Assembly (NCBI GenBank): GCA_028641055.1
Contig: CM054060.1
Span: forward strand, 242,200,833 to 242,264,832
Origin: Alopecurus myosuroides
Lineage: Eukaryota; Streptophyta; Magnoliopsida; Poales; Poaceae
Length of the DNA stretch: 64,000 nt
Direction of reading: 5' to 3'
Shown here: one piece after another, positions 47,596 through 59,032 of the stretch
Layout: each line of letters starts with the position of its first letter
Position numbering within the stretch: position 1 is the stretch's first letter
Translations under genes and position numbers: made by a program
Notes under the pieces: generated by a model
The model's database searches: none
What the model saw: only the letters and a program-made list of their open reading frames with translations
What the model was told of the DNA's origin: nothing

Positions 47596-50500
47596 AACCT
47601 TACTGCTTGGTCGATGTTGAGTCTAGCGTTTGTGAAAAACTACTTTCAAACTCCAAATGGATTGTGAAAAATCTTCATAGGATTCTTTTTACTCCTTATC
47701 TGGTATCGCTCTAACTCTGGGTCTCCTTACCTGTTTTGGATTTGAAAAGGTTCCAGTTATTCAAAACTTAGGTGCCTTCGTTGGCAAGGACGTTGTTATC
47801 CAAGTTGACGTAGTTATGAGTTTCTAGAGTCATGTGTGTTCCATACTACGTTATCTCTCGTTTCAAATGGCAGATTTTCTTTCCCTCCTAATACCTCAGA
47901 GTTGTGTGGGTTCCACATACTCCTGTTCTAAAGTCTCAAAACCCTGTACCTCGAGATTTCCTTTGCATCTCGAATGTATCCGTTACCCTCTGCTCAAATT
48001 CTTCCGGAGTTATGTTTTCTTTTGAAAGATACCTCGTGATTGCTATTCATAGTGTCCTTTAAGACACTAAGAGAGTAGTTACTCCTTTCTTTTGGTTTTT
48101 AATCCTTGGACTTGAACCGAAGGTCCCGAAATGTGCTGAATGGTGGTGGGTTGAATCATGTGGTTTTATAACCATGTGATGCTCACTCTACCAGTACAGG
48201 ATGCTGACCTTTAACCCAAGTTCTGTTTCTTTGGATCTTGAGGAATATCTTCTACCTCAGGATGGCTAGGTAGTTTCAACTCCAATAGCCGTAGGTTTTC
48301 CCTCGTAATCAAGAAGGGATCACAACAAGAGTGGTCATCATGAAATCCACATCTTCGTTTTTAATTCAGCTATATCGATATTCTAGCATGGGTTTTACAA
48401 AAGAGTATCACCTGTGCACTCCCCATGGCCTCTGGATTTTCCGGAGCATGTTCCTATCTTCCAGTTGCTCTCAAATCTCCATCCGTTGTTTTGAAACCAA
48501 GTTGCATATGTGTGTTGGATTGTTCCAATGCATTTTCTCTTGTTTTTCGTCAAAACATTCCACCTTGGAATGTCAGGAGAAACAAACCCAAGTACCTCGT
48601 TCATCTCCAGGACCAGGTCAAAGTTTTGCAATTTGCAGACTAAAGAAGTTTCATTAGCTTCTGTTATATTCTACCTTCGAGTATCGCACTCTTAGATATC
48701 AAGAGGTTGTGCTAAGTTTCATGGCCTTACTGATTGAAGTGATTCTCTTACACGTCTTCACTCCCTCCCTCCAAGCTGAAATGCTCGAGAATGTTGGGCG
48801 TGTGTATCGATGTGTGCATCAGATATTCTAGCAATTCTTATTGCTTTGAAAATCTAAGAAAACATGTGTATACCAAATCCGTTCATTCTGGTGCACATTC
48901 TTGGTCAAAGAGCTAGATTCACACCAAAGCTCTCAAGACCATATCGGTTGCTTTGACAAGCAAGATCTCTTTCAAACTTCAAGACATACCGGTAGGTTGT
49001 GGTATTCTGGCTGTCCTTCTAGAAGTATCACCGGGTTTTACTTGCGTGCGATGTCTAAACCAGGAGTAATTTGAACTACTCCTTTCTCCAAGAAACTATG
49101 CTAGACACCTTGGACTATTGGTTGAGCTTAAACAACAACTTGGGGAGTTGAAAGGCAAAAGCTCCGCCTAACTTGATCCTTTGTTAAGGGGTGTCTAGTT
49201 CCCTTTCTGTTGAAGAAAGATAGTATCTCCTTAGTGGACATGCTATCTTTCCAACGTTGATTTGGTTTGGGCTATCGTCAAATCGAGGCCAGATTCAAGG
49301 ACTATCTATATGGTGTTTTCACTCGTGGTGTTTTGCCCAAGTACACCTTCATGTCCTTTACTCTGACCAATATATTGCCTTGTTCATATATCATATGAAT
49401 CCCTCTTCTTGGAGTGTTTTGATAAGCGAGTTGTCGAGCCCATCGACGACATTCTTATTTTCTCCAAATTTCAAGAGGTTCATGTTGATCAAATGGCATT
49501 AATGTTGGGAACTTTCAAGAACCATCTTTTTGTTATCGCGAAGTTGTGTTTTGGATGTTCGAAGTAACTTACCTGGTTCATGTGCTTATGGTGAAGGTTG
49601 TCGCCATGGATCCGAGTAAAGTTCTCTTGTTCCTTGGGAATAATCTCAAGTCAGTTATGCATGTGTGGACTATTCCTGAGATGGTTGGTTGTTACCTCCG
49701 TGTAATGGAAGAAGTTTCCATTCACACTAAGCCACTGACGGATCATTTGTAAAAGAGAAGAAGTCCAAGAACTTCGTTATCTTTGTATCATCTTCCCAAC
49801 CGGGACTCTGATGTATTTTGTCGCAAGTAATTCATGTAGGTGCAACCGTCATTCGTAAGTTTCTAATACATGAGTTCTGCAATCTCGCTCATCTTCTTGA
49901 GCGTGGAATCACAGTCCATATCTTGAGAATCCAGCATATGTATCTCGTTGGTAAACGGTGCAAATCTCTTCGCTCTAACATACCGAGTCTGAGTTATCAG
50001 CCCACTAACCAGAGCTGAATCTCAAGCAGAAACGATGGTTGGTGTTTCCTCAAGAGTACTGAGTTAGGTCCATTTGAAAATACGGCATGGTTGATGTTGT
50101 GGTTGACACCACTAGCCGGAAGGCCTAATGTCATATCTCTTTGAGTCTGTAAGAACAACCACTCCCCGTGAGGATTTCTGTGATGCTTATTCTAGAATTT
50201 CCTCTCATCGTCCTTCCAAACCAAAGTTTCACTTTCACTTGATGACCTATAGACGGCTTGTCATGAGCCTGCTATCGGTATCCATAACATCCAGGATAAC
50301 TTGGAAGTTGATTTTTCTTTTTTCCAATATCTCTCTGCTGAACCTCCAAAATCTTTGTTCTTATGAAAACAAGTTCATCATGAGAACCATCTCGTAGTGT
50401 TTTGTAACCACCATTGATCAGTTCCCTTCTTTTAAGTTGATGGTACTTGAAGTTCTGATCATCTCATACATTGTGTGAATTTGTCAGTCACTTCAGCCAT

Positions 50501-51301
50501 GGGGTCTTAACCATGTGGTAAACGTATTGCTACGTCCAAACCACAATAGGAAAGAGATTTCTTATTCCTTTCGGTAGTCTAATCCTCGTTGGTTAACCAT
50601 CCTTATGGTGTGACCAAGAATTCCTCCTTATTATAGTGTTCCAACATCTTTTGGTTACTCATATTCTTCCGTGAAGTAACATCCCGATCCTTGACAAGGA
50701 TTTCAAGAAAACTATTATGGAATGGTTAAAAGTTCCGTTATCTACCGTGTCCACTCCGAAGAGTGAACATGATTCCGTATCAAACCTTTATCTTGGATGC
50801 ATGATTTCAGTGTGATCTCATGTTCTCTCCCGTCTACGGATCCTACGTCGTGGTATCTAAGACCATCCCCTCCATTTTGATATTCTGTTCGAAGAAACCT
50901 CTATGTCACAAGTTGTTCAACCTTTCTTTTACAAAAGGATTTAAGGTCTTGTGCAAAGCTCATATTCTAAATCCTTTTAAGAACCATCGTCCATAAACTT
51001 GAAACCTTCTCTTATTCCCTCCGTTATCTTGATGTGTTGCATGCCTGTTAACTCAAAAGTTCTTTATGAGCATTCCTGTCATGAGTTATCCATGAGATAA
51101 TCGATTTTGATGAAGATCAAACTCTTTCAGAGTCATTCCCTCTTACCTAAGGCATAGCTTATGGATATCTTCGCAAGTGCTACGGATCAACCTCTTCAAA
51201 AAGAGAACCGTAAGGTTCGAGAAGATCGTTCCAAAACCGGTGTTCCTTCTTTCTTCTCCTTCGGGAATCTCGGGACGAGATTCTTGTAAAGGGGGTAGAT
51301 T
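47596..51301 (+). pseudogene. Decayed gypsy pol of element E
   Basis: Full of stops and frameshifts; only traces of protein similarity remain. ELKQQLGELK near 49127 resembles the start of gypsy RT. At about 49259-49500, FGLGYRQIEARFKDYLYGVFTRGVLPKYTFMSF and then EPIDDILIFS resemble the RT core and catalytic box. RNase H follows as HEFCNLAHLLERG...LVGKRCKSL (about 49870-49980) and TPLAGRP near 50107-50127, where VADALSRK-like residues are expected. The order RT-RNase H on + agrees with the LTR orientation. No confident gag is seen in 47596-49000 and no confident integrase in 50150-51250. The likely PPT is at 51286-51301. Confidence 0.6.
51286..51301 (+). other. Polypurine tract of element E
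   Basis: GTAAAGGGGGTAGAT immediately precedes the 3' LTR start TGTAACATCCC. Confidence 0.85.
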
Positions 51302-54300
51302 TGTAACATCCCAAATTTGCTAGCAAAGGGTTGTGGTGTTGTTATCATGTCATAGCATGCATGAAAAATTTGAACCAAGTTTTAATTGAATTTAAATGAA
51401 ACTTGCATAAAAATCACTTAAAGTGAGCACTTCAAATTTGAATTTAAAACAATTTCAAAATTTGAAAACCAAGTATTGGTTTGGTTGGAAATTTAATGGG
51501 CTTTCCAATAAGTATTTTTGTCAATTTTATTTCTTGCAAAAAGGCCCTCAAAAACCCTATTTAAGTTATGTTTTCTATGGAAAAGGGGCTCTATGTTTTT
51601 TCCCAAAACTTCCAAGGGGTTATGGGAAAAATGTCCTTTTGTCTCTTCCTTCTCCGGCCAGAAGGAGAGCTGGCCGTCGACGCCTCCCTGCCACCTCCTG
51701 CTCTATGTCACAGCGAGGATCAGGACGCCCAGGAGGCGTCTAGATCGAAGCCTCCTCCCCTGACCCCCCTCGAACCCACCTTTCTCTCTGTTTTTTTCCC
51801 GGACTCGACCAAACCCTAACCTACTGTGTCCGCCGGCCGTCGCTCGCCGGCGTCGTTATGGCCATCGTAGAGCCCCGCCGAGGACTCCATCCGCTCCGTC
51901 GTCCTCTTCTCTGCCTCCCCGAGCACTCACGCTTCCCGGGAAGCCGCAAATCGCCGGAATCGACGCCGTCTTCCCCACCTCCGGCCGTCGCCCACCGCGG
52001 CCGATTCGCCGCCGTCCGGCCCTCCCGGGCGCCCTCGACCCTTCCACGAGCACCATCGCTCCGTGGTGAGTCTCCCGGTGCTCTCCGTTTTCTCCCTACC
52101 CCTCTGGTTCCTCTCCCCGCCGAAGGCCGTCGTCCGCCGCCGCGGCTCTTCACGCCGGTGAGGTTTCCGGTGAGCATTTGGTGAACCGGCGCCACCCCTA
52201 GACTCCCCACGAGCTCCTCTCCCTTGTGGTATGTTTCGATTCGCGAATCGCGAGCGATATCCGCGGATTGCGGGTTCCTCTGTGAAGAACAGAGAAGGTG
52301 ATGTCATTGTTGCGTCATACTGATGTCATAAATCTGTTTTCCTATTTTAGCAGAAAGATGTTTAATAATTCCAGAAAAATGATTAATTTTAATAACTATT
52401 GTTTCATAATTCAGAAAAATAAAAGAAAGGTATCAAAATGTTCAGAAAAATATAAGCTACCTGTTTATGTCACTTTCATACATGTTTGACAAACTTTAAT
52501 TTTGACCATTATTTCATATTGTTTAATTCATTTAAAATATGGAAAAATAAGTTTTTATTGAATAAAATTAGAAAATTGAAAGTTATATACCAAATTGCTC
52601 AAAATGACAAATTCAACCTAGTTATGGTGTTTTCAACCCCTTTTAAGCAATTAAAATTAGTCTCACTTTCAGAATTGCCCGAATCGGCCTGCAAGGTCCA
52701 CTTCGGGACTAAATTCAGTAAAAGTGCATACTTAATATATGAACCCTGGAAACCCATGAAACATGTTTAGGGCTTCTATTTAATGCATTTAAATGTTCAT
52801 GCATACATATTGCGCATTGTATCGATGCCATGTTTGATTGCTGTTCTTCTTTTCGGTGTTGTTCCCCCTCGGTGGAACGCGACTCCGAAGTGAAGGCCAG
52901 CAACCCCAATGGCGAATACTTGATCCTAACCGACAAGTCAAGCACTTATTCCCGAAGACTTTATTTGGTTTTCTTGAAGCAAGCCAAGCATAACCTCTTA
53001 TCTGCTCATATATGATTTCGAAAGACTTTTGATTCTCGCACATTGCATCTGATTTCAATGTATCTTGTGTCAGTAGTTAGAGTTCTCCTATACCATGCAT
53101 AGCCTACTTATCCTTATCCACTACTCCTAACAGCTATAGGTTTGCTTGTGTGCATCGCCAAAGCCTGAAATACGCTGTGCTTAGTCATACATGCCTGTTA
53201 TCTCTGCTCCATCCGGTTGATGAATCAGAGTTACGAAATGATCTAGTATGGCAGGATAGTGGTAAGTTAAGAGATATTTGTTTAACATGATTTAAAGGTG
53301 TGGATGACGGGACCACAGAGGATCTGTGGTGGTTGTGTCGTTCATGCCCCTAGGAGCGAGTTCTCGTCTTCGAGCCAAGACTGAGCATGCATCCACACGG
53401 GGATTGGATTCCCCGCGGTCTCAACTTGCCTAGTTTGTTCCATGAGTCGCCTAGTTCGGGCTTTCCATTTGGATTTGCGGTGATATTAAAAACGTTTGCA
53501 AAACTAGGACATGGCGGTGCAACAGCCTGTGGCGAGACAGTAGTTGAAGGACCGCTCACAACGATAGAGACCCGGCAGGAGGTGGCCACTCCCTATTGGC
53601 GGACCATCTCTACTCGGAGCGACCCATGGAATAGACGAAGTAAGGGAAAGGTCGTGGTCAACCTTCATCTGCCGGCACGTCCCGGAATAGTGCTAATCTA
53701 GTGGCACTAGGAGTTGGTTGGTATGTGTGGTTAAAGTTGTACACCCCTGCAGGGTTAAATCTTTTCGAAAAGCCGTGTCCGCGGTTAAGGATGACTTGGT
53801 GACGGATTCTGTGATCATAGACAACTTGAACGGAATGACTAAAACTTGTTGATAACGAATGAAAGATGCCTCCTCGGAGATGCCGAGAGGGGTTATCTTG
53901 TAGTATGAGTTGCCGAAACAACTTGAGGTGGTGATCTTTGAAGCACGAGGTGCTGAAATGATTTGGTGGATTAAAAAGATAATGATCTCAGTAGTTGAGT
54001 AGTTTTCTCATTTGTTTTCAAAATACTCCATGGGACGTGCTATTCCTCCCTCAACTTGGAAAACAAAGATGGATTTACGCAAAATAACCTTCATATCTTT
54101 TTCTAAATAAGCATATATATAATAGGTTAACTAAGTCTTGTTGAGTACCTCCCGTACTCATGTTTGCTTCAACTTGGTTGAAGTGGAGTTCCTCAGTTCG
54201 GAGGTGTTTCAACGTGGACATCGACGAGTAGTTTGGGGTTCCCAGGTAGCAGCCTGGAACCTATGGGCTGGGACGTCACCTTATGTTGCGGCCTCTTAGG

Positions 54301-54864
54301 CCTTTTTGGTTCTTGTTGATTAGCAACATAATTTTCCTTCCGTTGTGTGATGTAATGTTGGGTCATGTGACCTCTGCTTGTAAAGCTATACTCTAGTAAC
54401 ACTTGTTTATTACAACTTTCATGTCTAGAGTGCTGCTTTGATCGGTTGTTGGTTTCGAGCTCGTTGTTATACAGTTTTGGCTATGCCTGCATAGTTGTCG
54501 CAGCCGAGGGGTTGTGGAGCCGATGATCCATGTCCGAGCCCGCCTACCGATGTGATTCGGCCTGGGGCGAGGTAACCCCAGTAACCCTTGATTGTTGTTG
54601 CACTTTCTGGACACATAGCATCTCTGTATAACTTTGGTACCGTTCCTTTAGTTTCATCCGACTCGTGGACGCTTGGGTATGCATAGTTGGTTATGACTAG
54701 CATGGATATAAGGAGTAGTAGACCGGGGATCCGGACTACGCGCCGATGAATCCGGTCCGCCTGCCGTTGTTTGTTGCGGCCAGGGCTGGTAACCCTGAAG
54801 CCCTTGTGAGTCCATGGCTAGGAGCACATAACAGTATGTATATCTCTGGGTCCGGGGTATGACA
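51302..54864 (+). repeat. Element E 3' LTR
   Basis: 3563 bp, TGTAACATCCC... to ...GGGTATGACA. It lacks the 0.9-kb segment found at 35905-36797. The CpG-rich leader-like block is at 51655-52270, with the GTGAGT donor consensus kept at 52066-52071. Confidence 0.92.
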
Positions 54865-55251
54865 GTGATATTATTTGTTCTAAATTATTTGCTCTAGTCT
54901 TCCTCATGAACTTTGAAGGTGTCCTGGCATTTATGTTTTGCCCCACTCTTAAGGACTAGCGAAATATCACTTTGCCAAGCTTTCTCTATACCTGAAACAA
55001 ACGTTTATCTTTCTTTGCATTATTATTTCGTGACCCTTTATTTGAGATACTCTTCATGATGAAAAGTGATAGCTTTGCTTTATTATTAAAGTTCTATTTA
55101 TCATGTTTGTGTTTGAAGTTCTATGATCTCAGCTTGCATATGCCTTTACATTTTTATGATCAAGATTGTGTGGTTGCATGTCACCTCAGAAATTATTTTG
55201 ATTTATCGTTTACCTACTCGAGGACGAGTAGGAACTAAGATTGGGGATGCT
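54865..55251 (+). other. End of D internal region, with PPT
   Basis: Begins with the right GTGAT duplication and continues the D 3' untranslated region interrupted at 33905. The PPT CTAAGATTGGGGATGCT (55235-55251) precedes the LTR. No gene is seen. Confidence 0.88.
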
Positions 55252-56632
55252 TGATACGTCATAAACGTATCCTTAATTTCTGTTGTTCCATGTTGTTTTC
55301 ATGTTGTTTCCCACATGTTTTCCTTACACTTTATGTCATTTTTATCGATTTCCCGGGACTAACCTATTGACAAGATGCCACAGAGCCAGTTCTTGTTTTC
55401 TGCTGTTTTTAGTTTCAGAAAAGCTGTTCTGGAAATATTCTCGGAATTGGACGATCCGAAATCTAGAAGTCTTAGAAGTCCCGGAAGCATCTAGAAGTCC
55501 CGAAGAGCCCCGGAGGGGGGCCACAGGGTGGCCACACCATAGGGTGGCGCCACCACCCCTGGTCGCGCCACCAGGTGGTGTGGGCCCCCTGGCCACCCCC
55601 TGGCATCTCCCTTTCGCCTATATATACTCCCTGATGCATAAAACCTAAAAGAATCGACTTTTTCCACAAAATACATCCGTAGCTCCACCGCCGCCGTCGA
55701 CAAGTTTCGGGGGACAAATCTCTGTTCTGGCACCCTGCCGGGACGGGGAAGTGCCCCCGGAAGCCATCTCCATCGACTCCACCGCCATCTCCATTGCCGT
55801 TGCTGTCTCCTATGATGAGGAGGGAGTAGTTCTCCCCCGATGCCGAGGGCTCTACCGGTAGCTATGTGGTTCATCTCTCTCTCTCCCATGGTGTGATCTA
55901 TATGTGATCATGAGCTTTGTAATCTATTTGAATTCGTAGATGTTACTCTTCATCTTTTTCTACTCAAGTGCTTTATTAATATGAACTTTGGAGTCACTTT
56001 GATCACGGTGTGAAGGTGACAGTGTGCACATCGTGTGTGTCTCCTCTATGAATTGTGGTGTTTGTCTAGTACCTTCTGGGGCGCTCATAGTGACATCGTG
56101 GGGTTAACTAGACATGGGAATGCCTACTTTAAGGAATGATTTTTGCAGCCGTACGCAATGATTAGTGTTCATTATCCAACCGGAGAGGGTTAAGAGTAGC
56201 ATAGTGAAGAGACGATATTTAGTTATTCAATTATGTATCATTGTTGAGAGTGTCCACTAGTGAAACTAGGATTCCTAGGCCTTGTTTCCAAGCATTGAAA
56301 TTTCCGCATGTGTTGCTACATGGTTTGCTTGCTGCCATTTTATTTCAGATTGCTATTATTACTTATAACCATCCATATTACTCGCATTTCACTATCTCTT
56401 TGCCAAACTAGTGCACCTATATACCTGACAAGTATATTAGGTGTGTTGGGGACACAAGAGACTTCTTGTATCTTAATTGCAGGGTTGCTTGAGAGGGATA
56501 TCTTTGACCTCTACCTCCCTGAGTTCGATAAACCTTGGGTGATCCACTTAAGGGAAACTTGCTGCTGTTCTACAAACCTCTGACTTGGAGGCCCAACACT
56601 GTCTACAAGAATAGAAGCGTGCGTAGACATTA
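55252..56632 (+). repeat. Element D 3' LTR
   Basis: Begins TGATACGTCATAAACG and ends GTAGACATTA, so the terminal CA has become TA. GTGGC follows at 56633-56637. A TATA box is at 55619-55627. Confidence 0.92.
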
Positions 56633-56637
56633 GTGGC

Positions 56638-56966
56638 CACACCACCTGGTGGCGCGACCAGGAGGGGGGGCACGCCACCTCATGGCGTGGGCCCCTGGTG
56701 GCCCCCTCTGGCTCCCCTTCTGGCTGGACTCCTCCTCTGAACTTCTAAGACACCCTCGGTGTCCCCCTTCTTCTTCTGATCTTCTGAAATATGGTATCTC
56801 AGCGGTGCTTTTTCCATCAGATTTTTGGTTCCGGTGTTTATTCTCCAAAAATTATGAAACATGCAAAATAAGATAAAATAACATAAGGGATGCATCATAA
56901 CATGAAATATATTGATGAATAACCGAAAATTATGATATAAAATAGTGATCCAAAATGGACGTATCA
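56638..56966 (-). repeat. Element C 5' LTR, outer part
   Basis: The continuation after D of the C LTR that stops at 27341. It ends GGACGTATCA on +, the reverse of the LTR start TGATACGTCC. B leader sequence (CTCCCCTTGCAG) follows. Confidence 0.88.
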
Positions 56967-57016
56967 CTCCCCTTGCAGAAATTCTTTTCCTCCTCGGCAA
57001 CGGCGCCACAAAATCT
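56967..57016 (-). other. Element B leader and PBS next to its 5' LTR
   Basis: Contains the tRNA-Asp PBS at 56992-57008 (one mismatch), 8 bp from the LTR end. It duplicates 21559-21605 at 43 of 47 positions. Confidence 0.88.
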
Positions 57017-58840
57017 TGATGGGAGCTGCTTGCTCTCGTTGGTAAACCCCAAGAGAAAAGGCTGTGAAGAGTGCAGCGGCAAGTTTTCCCTCAGTAAGAA
57101 ACCAAGGTTTAATCAACCATTAGGAGGAAGGAGCTATGTTCAAAATATCGGCCGATATTCCGATAAATCGGCCGATTTATCGCTTATCGGTGTCTGGCCG
57201 ATAAGAGAAATGGGCCGATATTTCGGCCGATATTCCGATATCTCGATCGATATTCCGATGTTTAGGCTGATATTCCGATAAATTGGCCGGTTTACTACTT
57301 ATAGGGGCCAATCGATAAGTTTTCGATAAGTGATATCTTGAACATTGGGAAGGAGTAACTTCAGAAGGTTGAAGCAAATGAGATGGCAGGGCGGACTACC
57401 GATTCAGAAGCAACGTGGAACCTACACAACACAATCAGATCACTTTGCCTCAACGAACCAGTGAGGTTGTCAATCTCACCGGTTTTGCTGAACACAAATA
57501 GGTTAAACGTATGGTATGGAAAACAGTAGGAAAACAGTTTGAAAGCAGTAGAAGCAGTATGAAAGCAGTAGGTGTTTTATCAGTACGAGGAAAAAGGACC
57601 GGGGTCCATAGTTCACTAGTGGTGTCTCTCCGTGAAAGATAAATAATATGTGTGGTGAACAAATTATAACTGGGCAATTGACAGAAATGAAGGATGCACC
57701 GTAGTGCATATGAAATACATAAAGATTACTATGTGATTCATGCGGGCATTACAACAAAATACATAGACCGTCATCCAACTACATCTACGTCTAGTAATCC
57801 ACCCTCCGAATATCATCCGAACAAACGTTGGGTATTAAGTTGCTAGCAACAGATTATCGCAGTAAGCAAAGTGTGTAATGTAAACAATGTAAACTAGTAA
57901 AAACCGTTGTTTTCTCCCTAATGGCAACAACACATCCTCCATCCGTCACGTTTCTGTCACTCGAGCACAGATGCAAAGGAGGCATGAACCCACTATCGAG
58001 CATAACTACCCCCTCTTGGAGTTACTAGCATCTACTTGGCCAGAGCATCTACTAATAACGGAGAGCATGTAAGATCATAAATAACATATGCATGAAAATA
58101 ACATGATAGATTGATAATAAGAAGACATGGCATTCAACATTCATCAGATCCCAGCAAACACAACATGTAGCATTACATAAAGATGATCTCGATCATGTGA
58201 GATAGCTCACGAGATCTAAACATGAGGTACAAAGTGGAGAGAACAATCATATAGCTACTACTATGGACCCGTAGTAGAGGGATGAACTACTCACACATCA
58301 CTTCGGAGGAGGGCATGGTAGTGTAGACCCCTCCGGTGATGAATTCCCCTCCCGGCAGGGTGCCGGGGAGAGCTCCAGAACCCTCCCGATCTCGGGATGA
58401 CGATGACGGCGGCCTCGGGTGTTTTCCGGGACAAAGTAGTATATCTTTAGGGTTTACGTCTCGGGGGTATAAATAGGAGAAAGGGCAAAGGCGATGGAGG
58501 CCTGGGGGACCCACACCACCCCATGGCGTGGCCAGGGGGCGCGCCACCCTATGGTGTGAGCCCCCTGTGGCCCCCCCTCCGGGTCTCTTCGGGACTCTGT
58601 GGAACCCGCGGGAATTCTAGGATCTCCGAACTTCGAATTTTCCAATTCCGATAATATTTCTAGAACAACTTTTCTAAAACTGAAAACAGCAGAAAACAGG
58701 GAACTGGCTCTGTGGCATCTTGCCAGTAGGTTAGTCCGGAAAATCGATAAAAATAACATAAAGTGTATAGCAAACATGTGGGAAACAACAAAAAAACAAC
58801 ATGGAACATCAGAAATTAAGGATACGTATATGACGTATCA
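57017..58840 (-). repeat. Element B 5' LTR, with MITE
   Basis: TGATGGGAGCTG... to ...GACGTATCA on +. Without the MITE and its duplication it is about 1.60 kb, the same as 15023-16616. The promoter-like GGTATAAATAGG is at about 58466-58477. Confidence 0.9.
57134..57347. mobile_element. 214-bp MITE with 8-bp target duplication
   Basis: Termini CTATGTTCAAAATATC and (reverse complement of the right end) CAATGTTCAAGATATC match at 14 of 16 positions. GGAAGGAG flanks it on both sides (57126-57133 and 57348-57355), and the partner LTR (15023-16616) has a single copy at the empty site. The interior is built from CGGCCGAT and GATATTCCGATA motifs. An 8-bp duplication suggests mobilisation by hAT transposase. 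There is no coding capacity. Confidence 0.88.
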
Positions 58841-59032
58841 AGTACTCATTTTTAACAAGATAAAAGTAACAACTAGAATAAAAACTATTTTTTGTGTGTT
58901 TTCGATAAAGAGAAGCAAACGAGACAATATAAAATAAACTAAGCAAAAATAAAACAAAGTAAAGAGATTGGAAGTGAGAGACTCCCCTTGCATAAATCCT
59001 CTTTCTCCCGGCAACGGCAACAAAAAACTTGT
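58841..59032 (-). other. Element A gag start, leader and PBS
   Basis: Begins with AGTAC (58841-58845), the right target duplication of B. The A gag start codon is at 58847-58849 on -. The leader is homologous to that of B. A decayed tRNA-Asp PBS (on - TTGCCGTTGCCGGG, about 59007-59020) lies near the LTR. Confidence 0.85.

Larger units (their letters stand above)
33906..54864 (+). mobile_element. Element E: long-LTR gypsy with decayed pol, split by F
   Basis: Begins TGTAACATCCC and ends GGGTATGACA. 5' LTR is 33906-38091 plus 47247-47524 (about 4.46 kb without F), internal 47596-51301, 3' LTR 51302-54864 (about 3.56 kb). Target duplication GTGAT is perfect. The internal region retains traces of RT and RNase H on + and a good PPT, but no PBS or clear gag. 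The Tekay/Del branch of gypsy is my best guess from the TGTAACA start and PPT style. Confidence 0.88.
27342..56632 (+). mobile_element. Element D: gag-only gypsy, split by E
   Basis: Plus-strand element with 5' LTR 27342-28703, PBS, gag-like ORF, long 3' untranslated region (to 33905, resuming at 54870), PPT and 3' LTR 55252-56632. Target duplication GTGGC is perfect (27337-27341 and 56633-56637). No protease, RT or integrase is present. Gag resembles that of C, while the 3' untranslated region resembles A and B. Confidence 0.92.
21606..56966 (-). mobile_element. Element C: autonomous-type gypsy, 3' half missing, split by D
   Basis: Minus-strand gypsy element with 5' LTR (26159-27341 plus 56638-56966), PBS, gag, protease, RT, RNase H and integrase. 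It stops abruptly in the integrase C-terminal region at about 21606; the end of pol, 3' untranslated region, PPT and 3' LTR are absent. The order Gag-PR-RT-RH-INT defines Ty3-gypsy, and the tRNA-Asp PBS fits the Athila-like group. It is the only copy here that once encoded a full set of enzymes. Confidence 0.88.
15023..58840 (-). mobile_element. Element B: non-autonomous gypsy (gag-protease), split by C
   Basis: Minus-strand element of the same general type as A: 3' LTR 15023-16616, PPT, 3' untranslated region, protease and gag to 21416, leader and PBS to 21605, then element C, then a second copy of the leader/PBS (56967-57016) and 5' LTR 57017-58840. Flanking duplication is AGTAT/AGTAC in A gag. 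No RT or integrase belongs to B itself. The left junction with C is irregular (see findings). Confidence 0.88.
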
